64,000 nt of DNA from AC-32 sp963719275 (GTDB lineage Bacteria > Actinomycetota > Thermoleophilia > Gaiellales > Gaiellaceae): NCBI GenBank assembly GCA_963719275.1, contig CAVRBT010000004.1, positions 620,001-684,000 on the forward strand. Reading direction: 5' to 3'. Position 1 is the stretch's first letter, and the number at the start of each line of letters is the position of its first letter. Positions 31,336 through 39,369 of this stretch are shown here, piece by piece. The notes under the pieces are model-generated. The model ran no database searches. It saw nothing but the letters and a program-made list of their open reading frames with translations, and had not been told where the DNA came from. The position numbers and the translations under genes are program-made.

Positions 31336-32138
31336 GTGAACGCCGGCTTGCGCAATCGCTCCCGGACATACGGCCGCAGGAGCAGCGCGACGCACACGCC
31401 GAGGGCGAGCAGCTGCTCGACCATCATCACCGCGCCTGCGAGCCGCTGGTCGGTCTGCGCCGAAAGCCCGTGCGCCCCGGTGTAGCGGTCGTAGGCAGGC
31501 GCCGTGAAGAGCAGCGCGTCGACGAGCGGCTGCGCAATCACCAGCATCGCGAGCGCAAAGAACACGCGCTGGGGGCGATTCAGGCGCCCGTGGCGGGCCG
31601 GGTCGACGAGCTGCGTCCACGCGAGGAACCCGGCGACGATGAAACTCAGGTGCTCGAGGTCGTGCACGAGCGGGTGCGCGGCCGCGTAGTCGTAGGCGGC
31701 GGGGACGTGCCATGCGAGGAACGCGACCGCCCAGATCCCCAGGCTGACCAAGGGAACCAAGAGGAACGAGAGGAGGGCGCGCAGCGGCCGGAACGCCGCC
31801 AGCGGCCGCAGCAGCAGCGGCGGCAGCAGGAAGAAGAGCAACGGCCCGCGGACGGCGACGACGATCAGCGCGGGCGCGGCGTCGCCGATCAGGACGTGCT
31901 GGAGCATGTGCGCGGAGAGCAGCTCCTCGTCGCCGACGTGGTCGAGCGGCGAGACGAGGGGGAGCACGAGCAGCGCGAGCCCCGCCGCGAACAGCACGGC
32001 GCGGCTCCAGGGCGCATGGTCGGGCCGGCGGCGGCGCAGCCGCACGAACGCCTGGGCGAACAGCACGGCCGCGAGCGCCGCGCCCACGATTACCGCGGGC
32101 GGTGTCTCCCAGGACGCGGAGGAATGGGCTAGCGGCAC
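31332..32138 (-). CDS. CtaG-family cytochrome c oxidase assembly protein (copy 2)
   Basis: A 268-residue paralogue of the downstream gene: ELLSAHMLQHVLIGDAAPAL, FLAWHVPAAYDYAAAHPLVH and DLEHLSFIVAGFLAWTQLVD, then GAVMMVEQLLALGVCVALL. The same His positions recur (AHMLQH, WHVPAAYDYA, DLEHL). Having two tandem CtaG-like proteins suggests a heterodimer or separate roles. GTG 32138 is chosen because it starts just before the first helix; upstream residues are not family-like. It is the first gene of the minus-strand operon and is divergent from the copper-type lipoprotein at 32197. Confidence 0.85.
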   Translation of the reverse strand: MPLAHSSASWETPPAVIVGAALAAVLFAQAFVRLRRRRPDHAPWSRAVLFAAGLALLVLPLVSPLDHVGDEELLSAHMLQHVLIGDAAPALIVVAVRGPLLFFLLPPLLLRPLAAFRPLRALLSFLLVPLVSLGIWAVAFLAWHVPAAYDYAAAHPLVHDLEHLSFIVAGFLAWTQLVDPARHGRLNRPQRVFFALAMLVIAQPLVDALLFTAPAYDRYTGAHGLSAQTDQRLAGAVMMVEQLLALGVCVALLLRPYVRERLRKPAFT

Positions 32139-32196
32139 CGCTGCGTCAGGGTAACGGTTTGACACTGGCGCCCAGGGGTCGTGATCCTGCAGGTGA

Positions 32197-33033
32197 ATGG
32201 GGCGCTTCCTGACCGTGTGCGGCGCAGTCGTGCTCGTCGCCGGCTGCGGCTCGTCGTCGCGGCTGGGCGCGCCCACCATCGCTCCCGCGCGGACGTACGA
32301 GCTCACCGGCGTGAAGCCGCTGCGGATCGCGCACCCGGGGCCCGTGACGCTATCGTTCGCGATCCGGCAGCCTTCGGGGTCGGCGCTGGTGGACTACCGC
32401 CGCGGGGCGGGGCCGCACACCGGGATCCACCTGATCATCGTCCGCCACGACCTCGGCGTGATCATCCACAAGCACCCGCCGGTCGCGCCGAACGGGCGCG
32501 TCGCCGAGACGGTCGACTTCCCGACGCCCGGTCCCTACCGCGTGCTGGTCGACGCCTACCCTGCCGCCAAGGACGCGCCGCGGAACTTCCAGCTCCACAC
32601 CGACGTTCGCGTCGGCGGGGCCTACAAACCACAGCCGCTGCCGCCGTTCCAGGCGCGCCAGCAGGTCGGCGGATACACGTTCGTGCTGAGGACGCCGCCC
32701 CGGATCCACGCGATCGAGGCGACGACGCTGAAGGCGACGGTGACCGACCCGCAGGGGAAGCCAGTCGTGTTCCACCCTTGGTTCGGCGCGCTCGCGCACG
32801 CGGTCTTCTTCCGCGCGGGCTCACTCGACTATTTCCACACGCACATCTGCGGTCCGGCCACACCGGGGTGCTCGAGCGTCCTCGGAGGCTCGAGCGTCGT
32901 CGGCCGCCCCGCCGGCCCCGGCAAGCTGAACGTCGGCGTGCTGCTGCCGGTGGCAGGGACCTGGCGCCTGTTCCTGCAGTTCCGCGACCGCGGGCGAATC
33001 GTCACGGCGCCGTTTACGCTGCACGTTCGATGA
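32197..33033 (+). CDS. His-rich secreted lipoprotein of the copper region
   Basis: A 278-residue lipoprotein: signal GRFLTVCGAVVLVAGC with lipobox VAGC and Ser-rich start of the mature part. The outside region has two beta-rich Ig-like halves: PVTLSFAIRQPSG, HTGIHLIIVRHDLGVIIHKH and TPGPYRVLVDAYPA, then TLKATVTDPQGKPVVFHPWF and DYFHTHICGPATPGC. The His clusters (IHLIIVRHD, IHKHPP, FHPWFGALAH, YFHTH) suggest metal binding, plausibly copper. I know no firm family. Its stop overlaps the next start (ATGA). The divergent CtaG operon supports a copper role by context. Confidence 0.75.
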   Translation: MGRFLTVCGAVVLVAGCGSSSRLGAPTIAPARTYELTGVKPLRIAHPGPVTLSFAIRQPSGSALVDYRRGAGPHTGIHLIIVRHDLGVIIHKHPPVAPNGRVAETVDFPTPGPYRVLVDAYPAAKDAPRNFQLHTDVRVGGAYKPQPLPPFQARQQVGGYTFVLRTPPRIHAIEATTLKATVTDPQGKPVVFHPWFGALAHAVFFRAGSLDYFHTHICGPATPGCSSVLGGSSVVGRPAGPGKLNVGVLLPVAGTWRLFLQFRDRGRIVTAPFTLHVR

Positions 33034-33644
33034 AACCACGACTCGCGCTCTGGGCGGGGACGGTCGCGCTGCTCGTCCTGACGGCCCGCTGGCTCGCGTA
33101 CGCGTTGGCGCCGAGCCCACTCGCGCGCGTGCTCGAGCACTCGGCCGGCGGGCCGAGCCTCGTGACGGTGACGCTCGTCTCGCTCGGCCTCGCCCTGGCG
33201 GCCTCGACCGCGGTCGTCTGGCTCGCGTCGCTCGGCGTCCGCGAGCGCGCGCGGCTCCGCCCCGAGCGCGTCGCGCCGAGGCTGCGGCTGCGACGGCTGG
33301 CCGTCCGCACCGTCGCCCTCTACGTCACGAGCTCCGTCGCGTTCGCGCTCTTCGAGTCGTACCTCCACTGGCGGGCCGGCCTCGGCTTCCATGGACTCTC
33401 CTGCCTGTTCGGCCCCGTGCACCGGAACGCGATCCCGCTGCTGGCCGCCCTCGCGCTTTTGGCGGCCGCGCTGGCCGAGGCCGCGGGGCACGTGCTCTCG
33501 TGGATGCGCGCGGTCGTCCGCGAGTTGCAGCGCCACGCGCTCGTCTCGCTCCCCCTCCCGCTCCGCTTCGTAGCGCCCGGCACGCTCGTGGCGCGCACCC
33601 TCACGGCGCGGCCGCGGCCGCGCGCGCCGCCGCTCCCGGGCTGA
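33030..33644 (+). CDS. multi-pass membrane protein of the copper region, unknown
   Basis: A 204-residue protein with about four hydrophobic helices: TVALLVLTARWLAYALA, LVTVTLVSLGLALAASTAVV, LAVRTVALYVTSSVAFALF and NAIPLLAALALLAAALAEAA. A basic, Pro-rich tail follows. A Cys/His pair lies in the loop GFHGLSCLFGPVH, which could hold a metal ion. No family is recognised. ATG 33030 overlaps the lipoprotein stop, so it is translationally coupled; YcnI follows 28 bases later with AAGGGAGA before its ATG. Confidence 0.65.
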   Translation: MKPRLALWAGTVALLVLTARWLAYALAPSPLARVLEHSAGGPSLVTVTLVSLGLALAASTAVVWLASLGVRERARLRPERVAPRLRLRRLAVRTVALYVTSSVAFALFESYLHWRAGLGFHGLSCLFGPVHRNAIPLLAALALLAAALAEAAGHVLSWMRAVVRELQRHALVSLPLPLRFVAPGTLVARTLTARPRPRAPPLPG

Positions 33645-33672
33645 CCCCGGACCCAGCGAAGAAGGGAGACCA

Positions 33673-34245
33673 ATGAGAACCGCCCTGCTTGCCGCCGCGG
33701 CGGCCGCGGTCACGCTTGTGTTCGCGAGCCCCGCGTTCGGGCACGCGATCCTGAGCCCGCCCGTCGCCAAGGCGAAGGTCGCCCAGCAGTTCACCCTGTC
33801 CGTGCCCACCGAGGAGGAAGGCGCGACGACCACCGAGATCGAGCTGACCGTGCCCGACGGGCTCTCCATCGACTCGTTCGAGCCAGCGCCCGGCTGGTCG
33901 CGGTCGGAGGAGGCCAGCGGCTCCGGCGAGGAGCGCGTGATCCGGAAGGTCACGTGGAGCGGTGGCAAAGTGCCGACTGACGAGGACGCCGTCTTCCGCT
34001 TCAACGGCAGTCTCGACTCCGAGAAGATGATCGAGGCCGCGGTGCGGCAGACGTACTCGAACGGGAAGGTCGTCGACTGGAGCGGATCGGAGAGCTCCGA
34101 CACGCCCGCGCCGCGCATCGAGGGCGTCTCCTCGCTCGGTGGCGGCTCGAGTTCGACGCTTTCGATCATCGCGCTGATCGTGGCCGGGATCGCCGTCGTC
34201 CTGGCGGTGGTCGGGCTGGTGACGAAAGGGCGCCCCGTGGCGTGA
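33673..34245 (+). CDS. YcnI-like DUF1775 copper-binding protein
   Basis: A 190-residue exported membrane-anchored protein. The signal sequence ends AFG before HAILSPPVAKAKVAQQFTL, so cleavage would place His at the mature N-terminus, the copper ligand known for YcnI. The DUF1775 core includes VPDGLSIDSFEPAPGWSRSE and VTWSGGKVPTDEDAVFRFNG, with the Trp and Glu region expected near the site. A C-terminal helix (LSIIALIVAGIAVVLAVVGL) anchors it. The stop overlaps the CopC/CopD gene's start, which fits a copper uptake pathway on the outer face of the membrane. Confidence 0.88.
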   Translation: MRTALLAAAAAAVTLVFASPAFGHAILSPPVAKAKVAQQFTLSVPTEEEGATTTEIELTVPDGLSIDSFEPAPGWSRSEEASGSGEERVIRKVTWSGGKVPTDEDAVFRFNGSLDSEKMIEAAVRQTYSNGKVVDWSGSESSDTPAPRIEGVSSLGGGSSSTLSIIALIVAGIAVVLAVVGLVTKGRPVA

Positions 34246-35946
34246 GGCGCGCGGGGCTCGTCGGGATCGTTGCGGCGGCGGCGCTCGCGTCGCCGGCCTC
34301 GGCGTGGGCGCACGCCGCCCTGCTGCAGACGGTCCCGGAAGCGAGCCGCACCGTCAACGTCGCACCGCCGGAGGTGCGTATGCGCTTCAGCGAGCCGGTG
34401 GAGCCGCGCTTCGCGATCGTCTCGGTCACCGACGCGGCCGGACGGCAGGTGACGGACGGCGACCCGGCCGCGGCTCCCGGGTCGCCGCAGACGCTAGTGA
34501 CGCCTCTACGTCGCGTGCCCGAGGGCTGGTACCTCGTTTTCTGGCGCGTGATCTCGGCGGACGGCCACCCGGTGCGGGGGGCGTTCACGTTCGCCGTCGG
34601 CCCGAACCCGGGACCGCCGCCGCAGTTCCGGGTGCCGTCGCTGAGCGAGACCGCCACGACGACCCAGCTGTTGGTCGCGCGCTGGGTCGTCTTCCTCTCT
34701 GCGCTGAGCGCGCTGGGGCTGTTCGTGCTGCGGGCCGTGATCGCGCGGCCGGTCGTGCGCGCCGTACGCGGCTGCTCCCTGCGGTCGCTGAATTTCGCCT
34801 TCGGCGTCGCCCTCGCCGTGGCGCTGGTAGCGACGCCGATCTATGCCCTCCTCGCGACGGCGCAGTTCACGCTGCGCTCGTTCTGGGACTTCGGCGGCGT
34901 CATCCCCGCGGTGCGCTCGTCGGGGTTCGGCGAGGACTTCCTCGACCTCGAGCTCGTGCTCGGGCTGTTCGCGATCGCAGCCACCGCCGCACTCGTCGTC
35001 GACCGGCCCGAGCGGCAGCAGCGCTCGGTCGCGGAGCTGCTTGCGTTGCCGTCAGCGCTCGCCGCCGGCCTTGCCGCGCTCGTCCTCCCCGCCCTCGCCG
35101 GCCACGCCGGGCAGAAGGCGCCGCGCGGGCTGTCGCTGCCGCTCGACACTGCGCACCTCACCGCGGCCTCGATCTGGCTCGGCGGCCTGATCGGCCTCGT
35201 CGTCTTCTGGCTCTCCGTCGGCCGGGCCGGGCGCGCCGCCGCGCTCGCCTACGTCGTCCCGCGCTTCTCGGCGGTGGCGTTCTGCTCGGTGCTGCTCCTG
35301 ATCGGAACCGGCATCGGCCAGGCCTTCCAGGAGCTGCCGACCTTCGCCTCGCTCTGGCAGACGTCCTACGGGCAGGCGCTGATCTGGAAGATCGGCCTGC
35401 TGGCAGCTGCGCTCGTGCTCGCGGCGGTCAATCTCGCGCGGACGAAGCCGCGCCTGCAGGGCGGCGACGCCTCGGCGCCGCTCCTCCTGCGGCGGCTCGT
35501 CCAGGGCGAGATCGTCTTCGTCCTCGCGGCGCTCTTCGCCGCCGGGCGTGCTGGCGAGCCTCGCACCGCCGTCGAGTGCGCTCGCGCGCGTGCAGGACAT
35601 CTCCGCCCGAGTCGGCCCCGGCCCCGTGTCGGAGGCGGTCGCGAAGGGCCCGTACCGCGTCCGCGTGCGCGTGACGCCGAACCGCGCCGCCGTCAACAAC
35701 GCCTTCGAGCTCGCTCTCACCCGCAACGGCCGACCGGTGAGCGGCGCCGAGGTGATCACGAAGTTCGACATGCTGGACATGGAGATGGGCGAGCAGAGCT
35801 ACCGCCTCCGCGAGCGCCGGCCCGGCGTCTTCCAGCACTCGGCGCCCGCGCTCGTGATGGTCGGCCACTGGGCGCTGCTGTTCGAGGTGACGCCGCCCGG
35901 CGCGAAGCCGTTCGTCGTCACGCTGCTCGACAAGGCAAGCGGATGA
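34242..35946 (+). pseudogene. CopC-CopD-YtkA-like fusion, frameshifted
   Basis: The GTG at 34242 starts a signal peptide and CopC domain: AWA followed by HAALLQTVPEASRTVNVAPP and the second site WRVISADGHPVRGAFTF. Residues about 145-435 are CopD-like with eight helices (LTAASIWLGGLIGLVVFW, ALIWKIGLLAAALVLAAVNL). At 35544-35546 an extra G in GGG breaks the frame; the other frame resumes VLASLAPPSSALARVQDISA and gives a YtkA-like domain, VNNAFELALTRNGRPVSGAE and GHWALLFEVTPPGAKPF. Removing one base gives 567 residues. It would take up or bind periplasmic copper. An extra base in a homopolymer is a common assembly error, so it may be intact. Confidence 0.88.
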
Positions 35947-35960
35947 GGACGAGACTGGCC
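35934..35960 (+). repeat. 27-base direct repeat, copy 1
   Basis: The sequence from GGCAAGCGGATGAGG to ACTGGCC recurs at 37041-37067 with one difference (A35949 versus G37056). It covers the end of the YtkA-like domain and the start of the 30-residue protein. Confidence 0.6.
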
Positions 35961-36035
35961 CTCGCTCTCATCGCCGTGGCCGCGGCGGCCGCGGCGTGGG
36001 TGATCGTGATCGAAGCGCTCGGCCGGACGGTCTAA
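35943..36035 (+). CDS. 30-residue single-helix membrane peptide
   Basis: ATG 35943 overlaps the preceding stop (ATGA) and encodes RTRLALALIAVAAAAAAWVI and VIEALGRTV, one transmembrane helix with a basic start. The stop shares its last base with the next ATG (TAATG). Tight packing in an operon suggests a translated small membrane peptide, but the length makes this tentative. Confidence 0.4.
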   Translation: MRTRLALALIAVAAAAAAWVIVIEALGRTV

Positions 36036-37003
36036 TGCGGCGAGCCGTGCTCCCGGCGGCGGTGGCCGCCGGTGCATTGGCGTTGCCCGGCACCGCTGCC
36101 GCGCACGGCCGTACCGCACGCGTCGCGGTGGACTTCAAGGCAACGGTCGTCCCTCTCCGCCCACCGCTCGCCGGCTCCGTTGAGGCGCGCGTCTACGGCA
36201 CCGATCTCGCACTCCGCCTGACGCTGCTGGGAAGCCACCACGTGCTCGTCCAAGGCTACTCCGGCGAGCCGTTCCTCCGATTCGGGCCGGGCGGCGTGTA
36301 CGTGAACCGGGGGTCGGTCACCGCCCGCGGGTTGGGTTTCGTGAAGGGTCCCGGGAACGGCTGGCGACTCCGCTCGCGCACGCCGCGACTGACGTGGCAC
36401 GACGCCCGTTTGCGGGGCCTTCCCGCAGGTCTCGAGCGCCGGCGCTGGAGTGTGCCGTTGCTGGTGGACGGCGTCCGGTCCGAGCTCGGCGGGGAACTGC
36501 GGCACGTCTCCCCGCCTCCGGCCTGGCCGTGGCTAGCGATCGGCGCCGTCTCTGCCGCTGCGAGCGCGCTGCTCCTGGCACGGCGGCCGCAGGAGTTGCT
36601 GAGGACGGCCTCGGTGGCGCTCGGCTGGATCGCGGCGGGCGCAACGGTCCTGCTCACGAGCGGTTTCGCCGCGGCCCCGACTGCCTCGGAAGGCACCTGG
36701 ATCGAGACCGGTAACGAACTCGTGCTCCTGCTCGTCGGAATCGCATTCCTTGTTCGGGGCTCCCGCGACACGCGCGCGCTCGCCGGCGGGGCACTCGGCC
36801 TGCTGGCGCTCGCCGTCGGCTTGACGAACATGCCTGTCCTGTTGCACGGCGTGGTGCTCTCCGCGCTACCCGGCAACCTCGCGCGGGCGGCAGACGTCAT
36901 CGCGATCTCGGCGGGGACCGCGGCGATGGTCGCAGGCTTCCTGGTCTTCATCGACGTGCTGGAGCACTACGAGGAGCCTTCCTCGCTGGAGCGGTTCCTG
37001 TAA
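36035..37003 (+). CDS. exported multi-pass membrane protein, unknown
   Basis: A 322-residue protein. A signal sequence ends TAAA before HGRTARVAVDFKATV, so the mature protein would begin with His, as in the two previous exported proteins. A beta-rich outside domain (about 25-165) includes LGSHHVLVQGYSGEPFLRFG and PGGVYVNRGSVTARGLGFVK. Five hydrophobic segments follow (for example PWLAIGAVSAAASALLLA, GGALGLLALAVGLTNMPVLL, SAGTAAMVAGFLVFIDVLEH). No known family; similar two-part proteins accompany CopC/YcnI genes. It ends the plus-strand copper operon. Confidence 0.7.
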   Translation: MRRAVLPAAVAAGALALPGTAAAHGRTARVAVDFKATVVPLRPPLAGSVEARVYGTDLALRLTLLGSHHVLVQGYSGEPFLRFGPGGVYVNRGSVTARGLGFVKGPGNGWRLRSRTPRLTWHDARLRGLPAGLERRRWSVPLLVDGVRSELGGELRHVSPPPAWPWLAIGAVSAAASALLLARRPQELLRTASVALGWIAAGATVLLTSGFAAAPTASEGTWIETGNELVLLLVGIAFLVRGSRDTRALAGGALGLLALAVGLTNMPVLLHGVVLSALPGNLARAADVIAISAGTAAMVAGFLVFIDVLEHYEEPSSLERFL

Positions 37004-37040
37004 CGGCCGGAGAGTCGCTTGGGCGCGCGCTGACCCGGCA

Positions 37041-37067
37041 GGCAAGCGGATGAGGGCGAGACTGGCC
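37041..37067 (+). repeat. 27-base direct repeat, copy 2
   Basis: 26 of 27 bases match 35934-35960. Here it lies in non-coding sequence between the exported protein and the convergent YCII gene, with CCGGCA before and CGGTGCTG after, so a short duplication left a fragment. Confidence 0.6.
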
Positions 37068-37102
37068 GGTGCTGCGAGCTCGAGTCCCGATCGAGACGAC
37101 GG

Positions 37103-37408
37103 CTAGATTTGCGTGCGCTCGCGCCCGTCGAGCCGGATCGTCCACGGCTCGATCGAGTCGACGACGAGGTGCGTCTCGCTCCACGGATCGCGCGCCCACG
37201 TCGCACGGACTGCGTCCTCCGACTCGGCCTCGACCGCGTGCACGACCCGCCCGTCATTCGTAACCGGCCCGCCCAGGACGATGAAGCCGTCCTCCACCAG
37301 CGCGTCCATGTACTCGGCATGCTCCTGCCAGCCGGTCTGCTCCTCCATCGGCTTCCCCGCCCGCCACTCGGGCCCTGCCTGACGGATGACGACGTGGAAC
37401 ATCGGCAT
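37103..37408 (-). CDS. YCII-related (YciI-like) protein
   Basis: A 101-residue YCII-type protein with a ferredoxin-like fold. It shows PMFHVVIRQAGPEWRAGKPM, QEHAEYMDALVEDGFIVLGG and VVHAVEAESEDAVRATWARD, then the closing strand SIEPWTIRLDGRE. The His in WQEHAEYM and the Asp after it are typical of the family's active-site-like pocket. The function of the family is largely unknown; some members are dehalogenase-like. It begins 10 bases downstream of the stop of the lipoprotein gene, likely in its transcript. Confidence 0.88.
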   Translation of the reverse strand: MPMFHVVIRQAGPEWRAGKPMEEQTGWQEHAEYMDALVEDGFIVLGGPVTNDGRVVHAVEAESEDAVRATWARDPWSETHLVVDSIEPWTIRLDGRERTQI

Positions 37409-37418
37409 GACCGGAGTT

Positions 37419-38294
37419 CTACCTGGGCGGGCGAATCGCCAGCGGCCGGTCGAACTCGAGGTAGCGATGGGTCATGAAATGCGCCGCGGCCGTCATACGC
37501 AGGCGGAGCGGGCGATACGTGCTGCGGTCGATCCAGGCGGTGAACCAGGCAGGCGTGCTCGGGTTCGCGAACGAGACCACCCAGACCGGCCGACCGTCGA
37601 CGCGCCCTTCGCGCAGGACGTGGGCGTTCGTCGCGCGCGAGCCCCACGCGGGCTGCGGGACGCGGAGCGCGGGAAGCTGCTGTGAGCGGCGCCACGGACC
37701 CCCGGCCCGGTCGCGGTCCCAGCGCCGTTCGCCGAGCACGATCGCCGAGGCGCCTCCGCGGATCCGGTACTCGACCTCGTCCGGGGCCTGAAGCTCCCAC
37801 GTCGTCAGCAGCCCGCCCTTGGGCCCCGAGCGCAGCGACTCGACGTACACAAGGCTCTTCAGCGCCCGCGTCGCGCGGTCAGCACGCGCGACGATCGCAG
37901 TGCCGGGCCGCGGCTTCGCAGGCAGGTCGAAGACGACCGGCTTGCTGCCGCTCGGACGCACGACGACGCGTGACGCACCCGGGGCGCGGGCCGAGTAGCA
38001 GCCCGCCCCGCACGGGTGCGCCTGGACGACCCGCGAGCCGGCCACGAAGGAAACCTTCAGCCCGGAGAGCGGCCCACCGTCAGGTGAGAGCACCGTCGCC
38101 GTCAGACGTCGGGGCGTCACCGCGAGCGCGATCGCGCGCGACCCGGACTCGCCCCCGAGCACGAGCGCCTCGCGCGGCGGAGGCGGAGGGTTCTCGACCC
38201 CGACCGTCAGCCCGCGCTTCGAGACCGACCCGCTGGAGCACGCCGCCGCGCCGGCAGCGAGCGCCACGGCGCCGGCGACGAGCGGCTTCCACAC
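37419..38294 (-). CDS. secreted lipoprotein with a CopC-like/Ig-like and LolA-like region
   Basis: A 291-residue lipoprotein from GTG 38294: signal VWKPLVAGAVALAAGAAAC with lipobox GAAAC, then a Ser-rich start. Residues about 50-120 form an Ig-like domain (LTATVLSPDGGPLSGLKVSF, HPCGAGCYSARAPGASRVVV); two Cys and His could bind metal. The second part, LKSLVYVESLRSGPKGGLLT, DEVEYRIRGGASAIVLGERR and FTAWIDRSTYRPLRLRMTAA, resembles the half-barrel fold of LolA/LppX-type lipoproteins. No firm family. It lies 37 bases from the lysyl-oxidase-like gene on the same strand, in the copper region. Confidence 0.72.
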   Translation of the reverse strand: MWKPLVAGAVALAAGAAACSSGSVSKRGLTVGVENPPPPPREALVLGGESGSRAIALAVTPRRLTATVLSPDGGPLSGLKVSFVAGSRVVQAHPCGAGCYSARAPGASRVVVRPSGSKPVVFDLPAKPRPGTAIVARADRATRALKSLVYVESLRSGPKGGLLTTWELQAPDEVEYRIRGGASAIVLGERRWDRDRAGGPWRRSQQLPALRVPQPAWGSRATNAHVLREGRVDGRPVWVVSFANPSTPAWFTAWIDRSTYRPLRLRMTAAAHFMTHRYLEFDRPLAIRPPR

Positions 38295-38331
38295 CTCGAG
38301 AACGCTAGCTAGCGCGAACGTGAAGCTAGGC

Positions 38332-39126
38332 CTAGCAGCGGATCCCGGTCTCGCACGTCCTGAGCACCACCACCCCGGGGAGGCCACCCGGCGTCGCCGG
38401 CGCGGTGAGCCTGATCCGCACCGAGGAAGCGTCGTTCGCGTACCTGGTCTCGCGCAGCACCCGGCCGACGTTGACGCGGTGGACGAGGTCGTACTCGCCC
38501 GGGGTGTACCCGACGAGGTCGATCGACTGGCCCTCCTTCGCAGGGATGTAGATATCGCCCCAGCCGACCGCGATCCCCTCCAGCAGCCGCGTCGCGCGCC
38601 GCTTGTCCCGGGCGCAATCGCTCCCTTGGAGCGGCCGGGAGGCGGCGTGCCCCTGGGCGGGGAGGGGCGATTGGTGGTCGCTCGTCAGGCAGAAGCCGCT
38701 CTTGTGGTCGCGCACGATCTGCGCCCCGTCCAGCGTTCTGAGCTCGTAGCGCTCGAACGGCTGAAGATGCCAGTGGCTGTGGGAGGGGTTGACGTTGTAG
38801 CGCAGGCGACCCACCCCGTCGATCCGCCGGACCCCTCCCCCGCGCAGCCGAACGAGCTGCGTGGCGCGCATGCCCCGCGCGCGCAGCGTCGCGCGATTAC
38901 CTTCGACGAGCAGCGGGCCGTACCCCACGTTCTCCACGCTCGACGTGAACACGAGCAGCGGATGGTGGTTCGGAGGACCGCCCAGGCGAACAGAAACCGT
39001 GAGCGGCGGCCGCTGGTCGAGGTCGGGCAGGAGCAGGCGAGGCACCTGGTTGACGCTCCCGACTGCGCTCCCGGAGCAGGCGGCCGTGCAGCAGAGCACC
39101 GCAACGATGCCAAGTCGAAGCCGCAT
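38332..39126 (-). CDS. lysyl-oxidase-like secreted protein
   Basis: A 264-residue secreted protein with a hydrophobic signal (RLRLGIVAVLCCTAACSGS). The core is the lysyl oxidase domain: PLLVFTSSVENVGYGPLLVE, then NPSHSHWHLQPFERYELR with the copper-binding His116, His118 and His120 of the family signature, KSGFCLTSDHQ, and VGWGDIYIPAKEGQSIDLVG, EYDLVHRVN. These are typical of bacterial homologues of the animal copper amine oxidase. The enzyme would oxidise primary amines, using copper and a quinone formed from side chains; the cofactor Lys/Tyr pair cannot be confirmed by eye. Its neighbours in the copper region support metal supply. Confidence 0.85.
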   Translation of the reverse strand: MRLRLGIVAVLCCTAACSGSAVGSVNQVPRLLLPDLDQRPPLTVSVRLGGPPNHHPLLVFTSSVENVGYGPLLVEGNRATLRARGMRATQLVRLRGGGVRRIDGVGRLRYNVNPSHSHWHLQPFERYELRTLDGAQIVRDHKSGFCLTSDHQSPLPAQGHAASRPLQGSDCARDKRRATRLLEGIAVGWGDIYIPAKEGQSIDLVGYTPGEYDLVHRVNVGRVLRETRYANDASSVRIRLTAPATPGGLPGVVVLRTCETGIRC

Positions 39127-39369
39127 TGTCCGTGTAGGTACCCCGCCGGAAGACGTTGGCCCTTTGGGACGTTGCGCCTCACCAGCCGAGGATGGAATGA
39201 GGGAGGCGGCGCGCCCCCACAAGTACGCCGCCCCCGCGCTCGCTCCAAGGATGGGTGCCGCAGTGGCGAGCGCGCGGCCAGGTGCGCTCTCGCTAACCGA
39301 CCCCTCCTCCCCGCATCGAAGGTGCGAGCGATGCGAGCGAAGCTCTGAAATATCCGCAGAGGGTTCCGG

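Noticed and set aside
39312..39335. CGCATCG/CGATGCG hairpin downstream of the GH13 gene
   Set aside because: Weak 7-bp stem with a 10-base loop and no T tract; could be chance in GC-rich DNA.
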